Below are positions 25,856 to 38,930 of a stretch of 64,000 bases of DNA, piece by piece. Under the pieces are notes generated by a model. It saw nothing but the letters and a program-made list of their open reading frames with translations, was not told the DNA's origin and ran no database searches. Source of the stretch: Manis javanica (lineage: Eukaryota; Chordata; Mammalia; Pholidota; Manidae); assembly GCF_040802235.1 (NCBI RefSeq), contig NC_133174.1, positions 107,017,647 through 107,081,646 on the forward strand, read 5' to 3'. The position numbers and the translations under genes were made by a program. Position 1 is the first letter of the stretch, and each line of letters opens with the position of its first letter.

Positions 25856-25950
25856 GCCTCCAACCACCACCACCATTGCCAGCATTGTCTTTCTCACTTA
25901 AACACACACACACACACACCGCCTCCAACCACCACCACCATTGCCAGCAA
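25799..25950. repeat. Tandem duplication containing (AC)n
   Basis: Two copies of a unit made of GTCTTTCTCACTTAAA, an AC run, then CCGCCTCCAACCACC to CCAGCA. The first copy has about 22 AC units and the second about 9. The identical flanks show duplication of the whole unit, not only microsatellite slippage. The minus-strand Cys/Val-rich frame is an artefact. Confidence 0.9.
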
Positions 25951-26184
25951 CAATCTTGACAGTAGTACTCTAGCCTGCCCGATGTGTTCTGTTAGACAGC
26001 TGCTCTTAGAGATCAAAGTCTTTCTTTTTCTTCGGCGTCTCTGTTTGTTGTGGCGTCTAGTATTTGGGGTGTGTTTTCAAAATACTAGCTCAATCTGTGA
26101 CCCCCCCCCCCTTCCTTTTAGTACCTATGTTCTGCACTGATAATGACATTCAAAGCAGATTAAATACGATTTGACAAGTAATGA

Positions 26185-26375
26185 GCATGGGGCGTACTGC
26201 TTGAACTCAAATACCCTGCTGCCAACTCTGCAGCCTTGGACACGTGTCTACACTTTTCTCTGCCTCAGTTGCTCCGTCCACAGACAGGTTGTTGTGAGGA
26301 TTAGATGGGCTAATATACATGCAGCACTTAAAATGCTTGGTATTGAGCACTTGATAAATGTCAGCTATTATTAGT
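26185..26375 (+). repeat. MIR element
   Basis: CTCTGCCTCAGTTGCTCCG, then GTTGTGAGGATTAGATG and TTGAGCACTTGATAAATG: a clear MIR. Confidence 0.85.
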
Positions 26376-29300
26376 GTTGACCTTCCTCTCTGCCTCGTCA
26401 GAGACCCTCCTTTCTGGAGCTCTGGAGCCACATTTCCTGCTCCAGGCAAGAGCTGTAATCTTCCTGGGGTTCCACAACATCCTCACCTCTCCTGGCAAGA
26501 GCAAGACTTGATTCAAATGTACAGCTCACGGCCTTTCCCCTCCCTTCCACTTTCCAGGCTATCTGAGGTGATATATTTATTCCATGCTTATTTCCCACGG
26601 AGATTTGCCAGGAAGAATGTGTCTGACAGTTCTCATCCAGAGCAGACGACAGAAATCTGACTGTGTGGTGTGGGTCATGCTGTTGCCAGATACTGATAAA
26701 GCTGGTGCAGTGAAAAATAAGACAGCTAGATGAGGATGATATATCCAAATGCATAAGAACAAAACATATTACACTTGGGGAAAACCTCTTTGGGAAATCA
26801 GTGGGACCAAGTGGAAAAAATACTAACGTATACCTGGTAGGACTATGGTACCTGAAAAAAGGCAGTCACCTTTCCCTCCACATTGCTACACCCCTAAAAA
26901 AGCAATAAAATCAAGCCATTTGCACAATGAAATATTTAGAACGTATTATTTAGTTTAATGTGCTAGCACAATGGTGGACCTTGGCGTTTCCATTGCTTAT
27001 AGTTTCTTTGTGGAAAGAATTCACCCCATTAGGTGACAGCTGTCCTTGATACTAAAATAACATTCAATTTCTCTTCTTTTTTTCAGATGCAAACCAGGGA
27101 CACTTGTGACTTGCTTTTATAGTGTCTAAAGCACTTGGGCTTTTAATTGATTATTTTTTAGAATAGCCACGCTTGCCACAGAAGAATTCTTTGAATTTTC
27201 AAACAAAGCCCAATGCCACAGAAACCCTGCAGAGCCCCAGAATAAAGCAATATTATACCCCTAAGAAAGCATGTCATTTCAGCGGCAGCCGCACTAACAT
27301 TCATCAACAACATTCTTTGCCGCCTCCAGTAGATTCACATACGTGGACTCCTGCTGGACAAGATTGTCATGTTCTGTGACATTCAGTTCTCTCTCCACAC
27401 AAATGTCAGGTTCTCAGGCTGCACTGACTGGCCAGAGTCAGCCCCCAAAGCAGTCAAATTTTCAGGAGGCAATAGTTCTGTAGAAGAGCCAAAGGGAAAG
27501 AAAAACAACCTTTACGCCCCAAGCTGGTTTCCCTAACACTGTCCATCTGAAGGAGCTACATGAGAACTTCAGGGAGATTGTGGCAGTAGGGTAGAATCAT
27601 GTAAGCCACCTCTGCCCCTGAGGACGTACATAGTCAAAAGCTGAGTAACCGATTGCTTAATCTAAGCTGTCTGAGTGCTTTTTGCTGATAATAATAATAA
27701 TGATAGTAAGTTAAAAGAATAGCTTCCTACCTAACATTTCTTCAGGTCACAGCTAGGTAACCCTTTTATTCTTTCTGGTGCAGCAGCCCATAAGCATGAA
27801 GGGACAATAGAGATATAACATGCTAGAAGAATGTATTTAACCCAACACACTGTGACACTAATTGAATACATCTCAGACATGGTAATATTAAACTCTTTCC
27901 ATCAACTCCTTCTTGTTGCTGGCAATCATGCTGTGACAAGTGTCATCTTCAACAAGAAAATAACCTTAACATTCCATTTTGGCACAGACATCTTTTATCA
28001 GCAATGAGTAACCCGAGAAAAACAAGTGCTTCTATGTAGATTTCCCTTGCATACACTGACCTAAGGCAAGGAACACCAAAGGCTAATTAACAAGGTGTTT
28101 TCAAAGTAATACTCAGGGGCACCTATCTTTCTGATTTTCACTTGTAAATATTTTTGATTGGCTTTAGCAAGACTTTTGATTGGCTTTAGGAGGGCTTTTT
28201 GGTGGTGCAAAATTTCCTTCCGTCTAATGTGAGGATCTGACATTTGCTCTTAGTTTATTCAGGATGCATTATAAAACATTTAGTGTGGGATTTATATATA
28301 CATCTGCACTATCTATTCCGTCAGTATTGCATTGGTGTTCAAGGATTAAAAGGGTTTGATCTCCCTTCCTATGTGGAAGATGGGGAGGGAGTCATTTGAG
28401 GTCCAGCTGACAGAGTGTTTCTTATTCTCACTTGAGTTATTCAAGGTGATAAAAAATGTTTCCAGAACGTCTTCTCAAAGGGATTGTAGTCAGGACCAAA
28501 GAAAACAATTGGAAGCAACTCACCAAATCTAAGAGAGTCTAACAAGTCTAAGAGAAAAACAGCTAAATGTTTGATGCAAAACCAAATATTTCAGAAATTA
28601 AGAGGGTTCAATTCAAATCATTTCAGAAAATGAGAAAATATCTGAGTGGAGAAAGGTAGGTGAGGCACGTGAACTCTCTGATAAGATCTTCACTCTTGCT
28701 TTTTAAGGGCACCTAAGGCCCCTTGGCTGGGTGAATTGGAAGGGGCCAATTCCAAGTGGGTGACATGACTGTCTTCCATATGTGGGCTTTATTATTTTCA
28801 TATGGGACCCAAAGGTCTCAGCACCTGCACTTAGGGACAGTTTTCACCCTGTGGAAAGCCTACAGTATAATAATATGGGTTGACAAAGACAGAATTTCTG
28901 TGATGGACATAGAATTCTTCATAGACCCACAGGTCTTTAAGTCATTTTCTTGCAGTTTAAATTTGTCTCATCTTCCTAATTTCCCCCATTCACTGCATGT
29001 GTGGGGAATGATGTATGAGCACAAAAGGATGGAGATGAGGCAGAAAGATGTAGTGTGGACATGGGCATCTTCACTGCAATTAGGCAAGGGAGAGTGATTC
29101 CTATGGACAAAGGCAGCTTTGGGTAAATTCCTGAGGCTTGAGAGATGGCTTAGAATACAGCTTAGTGGAAAATATCACTTAGTGTATTTTAGAATGGTCG
29201 ATATTCCTTTAAATACTAAGGAGAAAGGATGGAGATATGGGAGGGAGGAGTGGAGCAAGATAGGGTCCAAGGGAATAAACCTAGTGTAGAGCCCACAAAA

Positions 29301-30504
29301 GAGCAAGTTTTTAGGACTACCTGCCAAAAGGCCCTCTTCGCCTTCACCAGGTGTTGATTGATTCCTTGGGCCTCAGTTTGCACTGCATTAGACTCAAAGT
29401 AGAAGACCTGAGTCTTCAAACTGGCAAGGCAACTTACTACCCATGAGCACTCAGGTAAGTCTCTTAAACTATTTTAATCTACAGAGTCACCTAATCTAAG
29501 AGGACCTGCTACGTGACTAATCTTTCTTGAGATTTCTTAGGTGGATCACATGAGAAAGCATATGAAAATACCCTAAAAATCTAAAGTGGAACTTTCAACA
29601 ACATGGAAGACTGAAGACAAGGATGCAAATTCACATGCTGGAAAAATATTTCTCTGGCAATTATTTAATGCATATGTTCATTCAAGACATGCAAAGGAAA
29701 TCCCAAGTGGCAACAACTGAGAAAGCAAAACCAGAACAATAAGTAGGAGCTGATATCACTTTCCCAAGTGCGCTTCAGATCAGAAATAAACCTGGAATCC
29801 AGAGGTTGGGGAACAGAGACATGGTCTTGCATCTGTGTGAGGCTGGGGCTGAAAAAGAACTCTGTGCATAGAGCTTGGAGTCTTAAAGTAGCTGCTCTGT
29901 TTGTCAGAAATTTAGAAAAAGTTTCCCTATCAGCTCAGAAAAACAGAAATAAACTTACTATTTGTCCAATGCCCTAGGGAAAGGGTAGAGTTGCTTATGA
30001 GAAATTTAAAGCCACATGTGAGTTGTGCCAAATGTTGGCGTAGAGTTGAATTTAATCTACCAGGGTGGTACAGAAAACTTAAACCATGAAATTAGCATTA
30101 GAAGCTGATTTTGGACTATCAAATGGCTTAAAATACACAGTGAAACACATCCAAAAGGGCCTCAAAAGTGCTTTACTTTTTTCTCCCACATTCAGAGCAA
30201 TTAGGATCTCCAGGGAAACGTAGCGAGTTTCACAAATTAAAAAATTACAAACCGCGTGAGGAAACGAATCACCATGAAGGAGAGTCAAGACATAAAAACA
30301 AATGAAAACTAGCTAATCCAAGTCTTGAACATAATAAATATGAGACTATTTTTGAAAGAATTAAACAGAATTTCTGGGAATGAAAATCATAAAGATTAAA
30401 ATTTGTAAATGCTTAAAAGGATAAGTATTAGTATGATGAGAGGTTATACATCAGAAATAGATGTTTTTATTTCATACAATAATAATAAATATTTTGAGAA
30501 TGAG
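26376..30504. other. Intergenic stretch, no supported gene or repeat family
   Basis: Unique-looking AT-rich sequence. The longest frames (113-118 codons) have no domain, no acceptor/donor structure and ordinary composition. An A/T microrun (ATAATAATAATAATG) lies near 27690. Confidence 0.5.
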
Positions 30505-30650
30505 GGTATTTTATGCAATATTTATTAATGTCCACTATGAAAATCTATATTAAGTTCTGGAGATACAAAACCCAGTTAAGATGTAGGCCCTGACCTTTTT
30601 GAGCTCATATTCTAGGGCAGACCAGAGTAGCACAAAAATAGCAATAAAGT
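30505..30650 (+). repeat. L2 element fragment
   Basis: Contains TTCTGGAGATACAAAACCC followed by GGCCCTGACCTTTTTGAGC, matching the L2 3' region. Confidence 0.7.
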
Positions 30651-30682
30651 GTTGTCACAGACTAGGTTACAGTTAAGATGTT

Positions 30683-31045
30683 GTGTTGGAGGTTTCCAGC
30701 TCTGGACAAGTTCACTCTGGATTTCCTGACACCAAATAACAACAATGAACATTGGGGGTAAAAGGTCTTATACCAAGCTTTGTTCATGGTGGCCAATCGA
30801 GTGCTAGAACCCCATCCAAATCTGGCAAGTCTGCAATCCAACTCCATCAGTTGCACCTCTCCACCTCCAGGCAGAGCACTGGGAGCAATTCTTTATACAG
30901 TAACACTGACGATAATGGCTCATTGCCAACATGTGTGTAAGCACGTGCCTATGCAGTAGGCCAGTCACATCATTGCATGTACATAATGGGCAAGTAGATT
31001 AGGGTCAGGTGAGGATCCTGCCATATGAACCTCCATTTTCCCTCC
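30683..31045 (-). repeat. Degraded LTR of the dispersed family (minus)
   Basis: Aligns with the copy at 16594-16951 along its length: GGGGGTAAAAGGTCTTATACC, a GAGTGCTAGAA region, CAGAGCACTGGG, and TAGGGTCAGGTGAGGATCCTG. Confidence 0.65.
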
Positions 31046-31374
31046 ATAGGGTATATAAGTGGGAGTGGTCAAGCCTATCCACTGGCTTGAGTCACTACAT
31101 AAAGAGCTCCATCCAGTGATAATGGCTCTATCCAGAGCCATCAGAAAAAGCTTTGTAGATAGAATTAGAGATGTTTGAGTTGAGTCTTGAAAGTTGAGTT
31201 TTTCCAGACCCATAAAGAGGGAAAACCATTAAAAGTCAAAAATGCTTGGTAAAACAGCATTATATGTCTGGGCTATTGGGTGTGGAGGTAAAGGAATGGG
31301 TAAAAAAGAAGGCAGGAGCAGATCATAATAAACAGCAAATGGTGATTTTTTACAGGGAGGTATGAGGAAAGTAC

Positions 31375-31620
31375 AGGGATACAGTGGTTAGGAACCTGGA
31401 ATCAGACTTCCTGGTTTAAATCCTGGATCTGCAATAACTACTAATATAACCTGTCTCAAATTACTTAATCTCTCCATATTTCAGTTTTTTCAATTACGAA
31501 AGGTAGGGGAAAATAATATAAAATCTTTGGAAGACTGTTGCGATAATTAAAAGAGATTATGCATGTCAGCACTTGGCACAATTTTTAGTATGTTTTAAGC
31601 ACTTAATGAACATCAGCCCT
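31375..31620 (+). repeat. MIR element
   Basis: AGACTTCCTGGTTTAAATCC, TTACTTAATCTCTCCATATTT, and AGCACTTAATGAACATCAGC at the end. Confidence 0.85.
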
Positions 31621-31699
31621 TGCCCTTGTTATTTTAACTACTATTCTTATTAAGAGAGAGATTTTGAGAGAGATGGAAGCAAACAGAAAAGTAACAAAT

Positions 31700-31751
31700 A
31701 TCACAGTATTTATTCATTTAACAGATATTTGAGACACTGTAAGTAACTAGT
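31700..31751 (+). repeat. L2 element, left part, split by an LTR
   Basis: ATTTATTCATTTAACAGATA is L2 text. Its continuation (GTAATGAACAAAACATATTC) resumes at about 32585, on the far side of the LTR cluster, so the LTR inserted into this L2. Confidence 0.7.
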
Positions 31752-32580
31752 TGTCTTGCCTGAGGGTTTCAGCCCTGGGCAAGTTCACTATGGATTTGGT
31801 GAGACCAACAAATGTCAGTGGAACATTCTTGGGGTAAAAGAGTTTATACCTGGCTTTATTCTCACACTGGCAGGTCGAGCACTAGAATCATATTGTCTTG
31901 CTAATGGGTTTCAGCCCCGGAAAAGTCTGCTATGGATTCAATGTGACCAAAGAAATTGACAGTGAAACGTTCTTGGGGTGAAAGGGTTATGCTTTTCCAT
32001 GGGTGGCAGGTCAGTCATTAAAATCCCATTCACTCAGAGGGGGTCTGCATGCAGCAAGCCAGTCTCTGCCTCTGGGCCCCTCTGTCCACACAGCCATTCT
32101 CTGGGCCTCTCTGCCTGCACGCACAGACATCCCACACAGTCTTCCCGCACAGCCGTCCTCTGAGCCTCTGTCCTCGGTGCTGCCACCACTCCAGCCTCTG
32201 CTCTGCTCTCCTGCAGTCTTGCAGCCGTGCCACCATGTGGCTCCCAGAGCACTGGGTGGAGCTCTTTATATAGAGTCAACAGCCATGTATTGCCCACAGG
32301 TGTGCAGTGAGCTAGTCAACCAGGGCCAGGTGAGAATCCTGGTCACAGGAACTCTCATTTTATCCAGACATATCTACATCCTGCAGTCTGCTGGTCTGTA
32401 ATCCTCCATCTCTACCTCCACCCAGATCACTGGGTGGAGCTCTTTATATATAACTCAGTCCACAACAGCTCATTGCTTACAAGTGTGGAAGCACTAGCCT
32501 AGCAGTAGGCCAATTACATCATCAAGTAGTTTAGGGTCAGGTGAGGATTCTGGTCATAGGAACTTCCATTTTCCCCTGCA
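31752..32580 (-). repeat. LTR inserted within an LTR (nested pair, minus)
   Basis: The outer LTR is split: 31752-31890 and about 32372-32580 together match the copy at 16594-16951. Between them, about 31894-32368, lies a diverged complete member that begins TGTCTTGCTAATGGG and ends near TCCAGACA. Both members keep a TATA region next to GAGCTC (about 32253-32270 and 32436-32450, minus strand). CTAG flanks the outer element at both ends, a candidate 4-base target duplication. Confidence 0.7.
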
Positions 32581-32699
32581 CTAGGGTTATTGTAATGAAC
32601 AAAACATATTCAGTTCTTTCCCTCAGGAGACTCACATCTTAAAGAGGAAGACAAATATTAAAAGGAGGCAGGGAAATATTAAAATATTAATAGGCGGCA
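32581..32699 (+). repeat. L2 element, right part
   Basis: Continuation of the L2 interrupted at 31751: TCAGTTCTTTCCCTCAGGAG followed by AAAGAGGAAGACAAATATTA. Confidence 0.65.
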
Positions 32700-32872
32700 G
32701 AGAAAAATGCAGTCTTAATCAGTATCACATGGGAGCTTGCTCTAAATGCCATTTCTCAGATTCTATCCCACACCAGCTGAATTGAAAACTCTGCGAATGG
32801 GGCCCAGCAATCTGTATTTTAATAAACAGTCCAGCTGAGTCTGGTGCAAGCTAAAGTTTGAGAATCATGGCA
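32700..32872 (+). repeat. MER5A-like hAT DNA transposon remnant
   Basis: Short non-autonomous element with text typical of MER5A: ATCACATGGGAGCTTGCTC, TGGGGCCCAGCAATCTGTAT and GTTTGAGAATCATGG at the end. Confidence 0.7.
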
Positions 32873-34677
32873 TTTGGCTTCTATTTCTTTGAGTTTAACA
32901 GAGGGAGCTCTCCACTGTACTGAAACACCCTAACAGCACTTGGAATGGGGCCATTGAAAATTACTTGGCTCGAGGTACCCTTATTGTGCCTACAGCTTTT
33001 CATGGGATTTTCTGAAGACTAATTTAGGTTTAAAAGACCTGGTTTTTTAAATTGAATCTTGGTAAAATCTTCAGAAAGAAATCAATAACTAATTACAGTC
33101 TGTTTGATTTCCCCTTTACCACCCTCAGGGAAATGGAATATAGGCCTGTTACCTCCAGCAGGGGGCTCCTTGATCATCCAAAGGCCCAAAGACAGGGACC
33201 TACCCAGACCAGGAGGAAGGGCCAATTATGCACATACAATGCCAAGAGTACATTCTTTGGCTCTTGCCACGGGCCACTTTTATGCTACTTAAAGTAAGCA
33301 AGTGATAGGTCATAAAGTACCTTCTAAAGAAAGTATATTCAGTTAATTGCAAGGCTTTTAATTTTGTGATTGAGCGTACAAACTGGGACGGTACTTTTGA
33401 CCTTCCTTTAGACCTTTCTCCTGAGTAATACTCAACCTTTAACTTAATATATGTTTAAGAAATATTTAATAAAAATTCATTCCAAGCAATGCGATGATTA
33501 GCCTGCCTCGGACTACCACAGATCCAGGTCAGACCAGAGCAAATGAACAATTCTGTCACAGCTTCTTGAGAGCTAGACTGCTGGTGTGTTCTTGGCCTAT
33601 CCCTGATACTGCCTGCCTCAAAGGAAAGTCAAGCTGCTGACCTCACTGGAAGTTTAAGCAACAGTTCAGATAATCACAACATCTTTGAGGCTAAACCTAG
33701 TCTAGAGGTAATTTTCATCCCTAACATTTGTTTGTGAGGTGGTGGTTTAGCATTTAGAGGAAGTTTTCCTATAGACATCTTGTTATGTAAGGTCATTAGG
33801 TAACCAGGTCAACCCATGCTGTGCCTATAAAATAGCATTGATAGAGCTGTTTTTAACTAGACATAACCGCTATCTATAAAGCACAAGGAGAAATGCATTT
33901 GGATGCCAGGAATGCATTCGGATGCCAAGCACACATCTCTCTTCCTTAATGGTAGGGTCACTGTATGCAACATTTGGTGACTAGTGTTGGGCTGGGAGAA
34001 GGGACATAAGGAGAAAAGATGTATTCTCTCAGTAAAGATGTAGTTGTTTTTTTATACTTTCACATCTTTATAATGGAAGAAAATGCTTGCTGTCAAATAT
34101 AAGAAGGTGTCTCTTAGTGTTCTGCACTGGACACAGCTGGCATTTTGATGGGTGGTTGGAGGTGGAGGGGTGGATTGGGCTCTCCATCATTTTATCATTT
34201 TAAAGCCAGGGTAGAGGTGGGGTTGCCTGTTTGGCAGCATCTGGATGTGGTCCTAAAGTAAATGCCCAAGTGGAGACCCTGACCTTTTCTTTAGATGAAG
34301 AACAAGAAAGTGATTGACAGATGGAAAGTCTTTGTGTGTGTGGCCAGAATACTGGAACCACTATGGAATCCCTAATATTTTAATGTGAATTCACTAGCAT
34401 TCCTGGAGTTTGATTTATAACTAAGTGATGATAAAAGTGCTGCTGGTGACACCTTGCCTTGAGGAGTGGAGGATTCCATAGGTCCAACGTCCCCCCTCTT
34501 GGTAACTGACCAAGGTTAGACCAAGGTGAAAGATGGGTGAAAGATTATTACATGTTTCTGGTGTTAGTGAGATGTAGGTTGATAGAAGAGTTCAGTAAAG
34601 TTATAATTAAGGCTTTGTACCAAATAAGAAGCTTTATTTTGGATAATTTAGATAATTAGCTTGAGAAAAAAAAAGGG
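32873..34677. other. Intergenic stretch, no supported gene
   Basis: No recognised gene. Probably contains old, unidentifiable repeat debris. Confidence 0.45.
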
Positions 34678-34757
34678 AGGTTCCTGTGGCCAGGATCCTC
34701 ACCTAACCCTAACTACTTGATGATGTAATTGGCTTACTGCTAGGCTAGTGCTTCCAT
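34678..34757 (+). repeat. Short fragment of the dispersed LTR (plus)
   Basis: GGTTCCTGTGGCCAGGATCC to GGCTAGTGCTTCCA matches the U3 start of the copies at 16.6 and 31.8 kb, on the plus strand. Sequence change ends the match abruptly at about 34757. Confidence 0.6.
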
Positions 34758-35054
34758 ATACATTAAGTTTCCTATAGATGTCCATAAGAAAACTTCCTCT
34801 AAATGCTCTACAGGTTAGACTATGTTGGCGGCAGCAGGGTAGGGGCTGGTTGCCACAGAACTAAGAAATATCCTATGACACAGGTGGGTGTTGTCAAGTT
34901 AGAAGCCACCTGTCTCAAAATTTTTTATTACAGTAAACTGGTTATTTTGGGAAAAGATGTTGAGGATAATAAGGAAAGATGAGAATGGTTAGTTTTTAAG
35001 CTTCCAATGGTTGGCTCATTGTCCATTATGTATAGTTTCTTATGAACTCTCAAA

Positions 35055-35165
35055 ATGTTACAAATGGAGAAAACTGGAAGTAGAGAGAGGTTAGGCAACT
35101 TGCCCAAGGTCACAAAGTGGTAGAGCTGGGTTTTGAAGCCAGCAGAGCTTCCAAAAACTTAACTG
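35055..35165 (+). repeat. MIR-type element
   Basis: GGTTAGGCAACTTGCCCAAG, GTCACAAAGTGGTAGAGCTG and TTTTGAAGCCAGCAGAGC form the conserved MIR core. 35166-36640 has nothing that I recognise. Confidence 0.8.
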
Positions 35166-36649
35166 CTTTTAAGCTTCTAGATTTATGGACAAAAGGATGT
35201 ATCAGCCTTTTGCAGTCTAACCTGCAGCCACAAGTGGAGGAGCTTCTATATATGAACTTTGCACTTAACTTCAGTTATTCTGCAGGTTCAGATATACATG
35301 CAGTGAGACTGAGGCATTTTCAATGCATTGGTTTTACTTGGAAGAATTCCTTTGGACTGTTTTTCTTCCAGCTAGTCCCCACCCACTCTCCCCACCTCCC
35401 ATCTCTGCATTATTTAAAGAAGTTATTATAGTAGCTAGAACTATTATATGTTTATACATGACCGTGAACCAGAAGAATTCTCATGTGATTCTAGTATCTA
35501 TATTTGTAAATGGCAGTATCTACATCTGTAAATGGCAGGTAATGGCTATCGCCTGACAGGTTTTTTAAACAACAGTTTGTAAATGACTTCTGGCTTCTTG
35601 GATCGAAGAATTATATAAGTTAAAACAGGAACAAAAGATTCTGACTTAACAGCAGTTATTTCTGGGAAATAGAAGAATGTGCCTACAATAAGAACCATGG
35701 AGATCAAAGGGCCAATGCATTAAATTGAGTGAAACTAATAAATCATTGGAAAACAATTTTCAAATAGAAGAAAATATTACAATATGAACAATGGCATTAT
35801 TACTAACTTTAAAAGAGTAGAGGATTTCTCACATTGCAGTCCATCAAAATCATGTTTCAACCATGTTTATTTGGAAACAATGTTACTATAATGTTCATTT
35901 AGAAACTCAAATTCCCAGTGCAGAAAAAGCACTTATTCATTGATGGAACTCTGGAAGCTTAAAAGGCATTAGACTGAGGTGGGTGGGAGCAGCCTTGCAG
36001 CCTTCTTACAAGTCACAAGTGAGATCAAGACGTGCCCAGGAGGATTACCACAAGACCTGCTGTCTTATCTGAAGGGGATATTGACAATAGACCAGAATCT
36101 GCATAGTAGTAGACATATGTTATTTAAAACTTAGGTTTTATGTAGTATATCATAGGTACAGGCTTTCCTTCCTAAGTACCAGAACCATATGGCTTTTAAA
36201 TCTGACTACTGCCACCCTAGCAATTGATGAAGAAAAACCCTCTCATTTCATATTCAGACAGATTAAAAGAATCCAAGACTTCCTGGTACCCTCTGGTTGT
36301 TCAAAGTTTCCCAACTTCCTCCAAGTATTTCATGCTCCAAAATTCCCTACTCTATATAACTGCCAAAATAAATCTCAGCCTCCTTAAGTCAGATGCCCCC
36401 AGACAATGTGCCAGAAATAGGTTACAGGTGCGTTTTTAAGCTTCAACTATTGCTTTCCTCAGTACTAACGGGGCCGGGGTGGGTCAGGGCAGTGGTTTCC
36501 AGGCCACTAGCAGGTTCAGCAGTTTACGCAAGTGTAATATACGAATATGACTTTCTATGCATGTTGTGGTATTTTACAAACAACTGGGGAAGAACTTTTC
36601 TGAGTATTGCAGATTGATGCTCTTATTATGAGATCAGCTAATACTGATT

Positions 36650-38930
36650 TAGAAAATGTTTACCTTCTTTTTTAATGAATAGAACTGTGGCTGCCAGCAT
36701 CCTGAGGCAGGGTGGCCATGCTGCCGCAATCTGGTTCAGTTTCTTTGACAGGTATGCGACCGGCTGCTGCCAGGGCCTAACAGTCTATGTCAGAACACCG
36801 AGAGCTACTTTTTTTTTCCATGTACGAAGAGATTGAAGGGCGTTTTTATATTTGGCAGGCCTCTGAAGCAGCCTCTCTTTCTAGGAAGATGGCTCTTGCC
36901 TCTTCTGTCTAGACAGGGGGCTCTCGGTCTGTCCCCCCACCCCCACCCCAGGAGGCTGTAGCGGGGTTTTGCCATTGCCGAGAATCCAGGAATCCAGATT
37001 CTGCAGAACCCGGCGGCCCCCAGGAACTCTTGTAGGCCTTTCTTCGTCTGGGGCTGTGGTTAGGAGATAATGACATTGTTTCTCTCCGGCCCTAGTGCCC
37101 TTTCTCCCTGGGTGAGGAGGAAGCCCAAGTACCAGACTTGCTGCTGGACTGCTTTTGTCCCCGTGGCTCTGAGAATAGTAACAGTCTTGTTACTGAAGGG
37201 GGCTACAGGGATTGTGACCACAGTGTTCTGCCCCTAAGGTCATGTTTTGGCCCCCCCACTTTCATTCTGACCGTGGGCTCATGAGGGCTGAGAGTGAGAG
37301 AGCCCGGTCCTTGTCAATCTGAGTCTGTTCCTGCCAGGCCAGTGAGCCTTTCCCCGTGAGGCTCCTTCCGGTAGTGACTGGGCTTCGGGGCTTTGCCTCG
37401 GTTGGGGCGTTCGTTCTTCCAGTGCCCCTTCTTTTAACAGTAAGCACACTGGTCCCTGGCTAGGGGGGGGTTCCTCAGCTTTCCCCCTCTTGGCGGTCGG
37501 CTTTTCTCTGCCTTTTGGTTCTTTCTTTCTTTTAGAGCAGCTGCCAGGAGGCGGGCCTTTTTTTTTTTTCATTCTTCTTTCAGCTTCTCTGTTGGCCTGA
37601 ACTTCTCTGTTTAGATATCCTTTGTTGGCAATTTTAATCAATTCAGTGATATTTATTCTGGCAAAGCCTTCGAGTTTTTGGAGCTTTCGTCTGATGTCTG
37701 GGGTGGCTTGAGCTACGAATAAGGTGTTTTGACCATTTGCTGGCTCCCTGGTGACTCAGAATTGAAGTGAGTGTAGATGCGGTAAGCTTCACACAGTCTT
37801 TCATAATAGTCCCCCAGGAGACTCTCCTGGTTGTTGAGTGACTGGAGATACTTTGGTCATGTTCATAGGCTTTTTGGACCCAGCTTTGATCCCCTGAAGG
37901 AGGGCGTCCTGATACTGGTGGATCTGATGCTGTCCCTTAGGGGTGGTAAAGTCCCACTTGGGGCACTCCTTGGGGACAGCGATTTCAGCCCATGCACCCC
38001 GATCAAGGACCCCGGCTGCCTCTTCTCTTCCGTTGTGAACAGGTTGTGGAGAAGCTGTTGGCAGTCTTTCCAGGTGGCCGATGGGTTTGGAAGACGGATT
38101 TCATGAGATCAACCAGGGCTTGTGGCTTTTCCGATGGGGTGTTGTATTTTTAATTGAGGAGGATAGTTGTGGAGAACGGTTGATAGTAAAGCATGGACTG
38201 GCTGGGCTGGATGGTCCTGTCTTTATTACACCTTTCAGGCTCCTGCGTCTCTTGCGCTGGCATCTGAAGGGCGCCTGCTCCCAGCCAAGGGCTCAGTCTG
38301 GCTACTGGTCTGGGGGAGAGTGGGTCCACTGGTTCTGGAGTTGGCGGGGAGGCTGATGGTGGTGGGGTGTCCAGGACCAGGGGGCTGGGTGCTGATGGCC
38401 TTGGGGGCGCATAAAGTGGGGGCAATATTGGCTCTTCCTGTGGATCACCAGCAAGAATTTGTGGCAGCTCAGGCTTCTGTTGATTCTTTGTGGGCTGCTT
38501 TGTTGAGGCGACCAAGACCCTACCTTGTCCCTGCCTGTTGCAAGCAAATTGCACCCAAGGGGGAAGGGTCTGGGCAACTCCTAACTGGGAATCAGTGTAT
38601 GGGAACTGACAAGGATGACCTGGATCTCTAGTGATGACCCGCCAGACTCGACAGATTGTTGGGACATCTAGGGTCCCCTCAGGAGGCCACCCCACATCAA
38701 AGGCGGGCCAATCAGATGCTTCACTTGCCAGGGGTCATACTTACTCCATATTCTCCCTGAAATCCCTTTTTGAAAATTTTGATCATGGTTTCAAGAACTG
38801 TGGGTTTGCTGTGCCCCGATCCCACGATGTGTTCGTGAGACAGTGCCGCAAAGACAGACAGGGGAGGGGGTGTCATACACTTCATCATTTTAACATAGAA
38901 TTCCATTAAAGAAGCCTCCCGCTGCTAAAG
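36650..38930 (-). pseudogene. Gammaretrovirus-like ERV, gag joined to pol by deletion (antisense)
   Basis: On the minus strand: matrix (VGWPPEGTLD-type text near 38695, GHPCQFPYT), a proline-rich p12-like region (38300-38500), the capsid end (APDIRRKL-like text, here ATPDIRRKLQKLEG, at about 37660-37700), a basic linker, and one CCHC knuckle near 37420-37450 containing a stop and a lost last Cys. It then passes straight to the reverse transcriptase end/RNase H linker (QEFLGAAGFCRIWIPGF near 37010-37060; PVAYLSKKLN near 36735). Protease and most of the polymerase domain are missing. Stops and shifts are frequent. It differs from the left-edge ERV in having one zinc knuckle and murine-type Gag text. 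No LTR was identified. Confidence 0.85.

Noticed and set aside
37279-37641. Lys-rich 120-codon frame as a novel protein
   Set aside because: It is the basic Gag linker/nucleocapsid region of the antisense ERV read past a shift.
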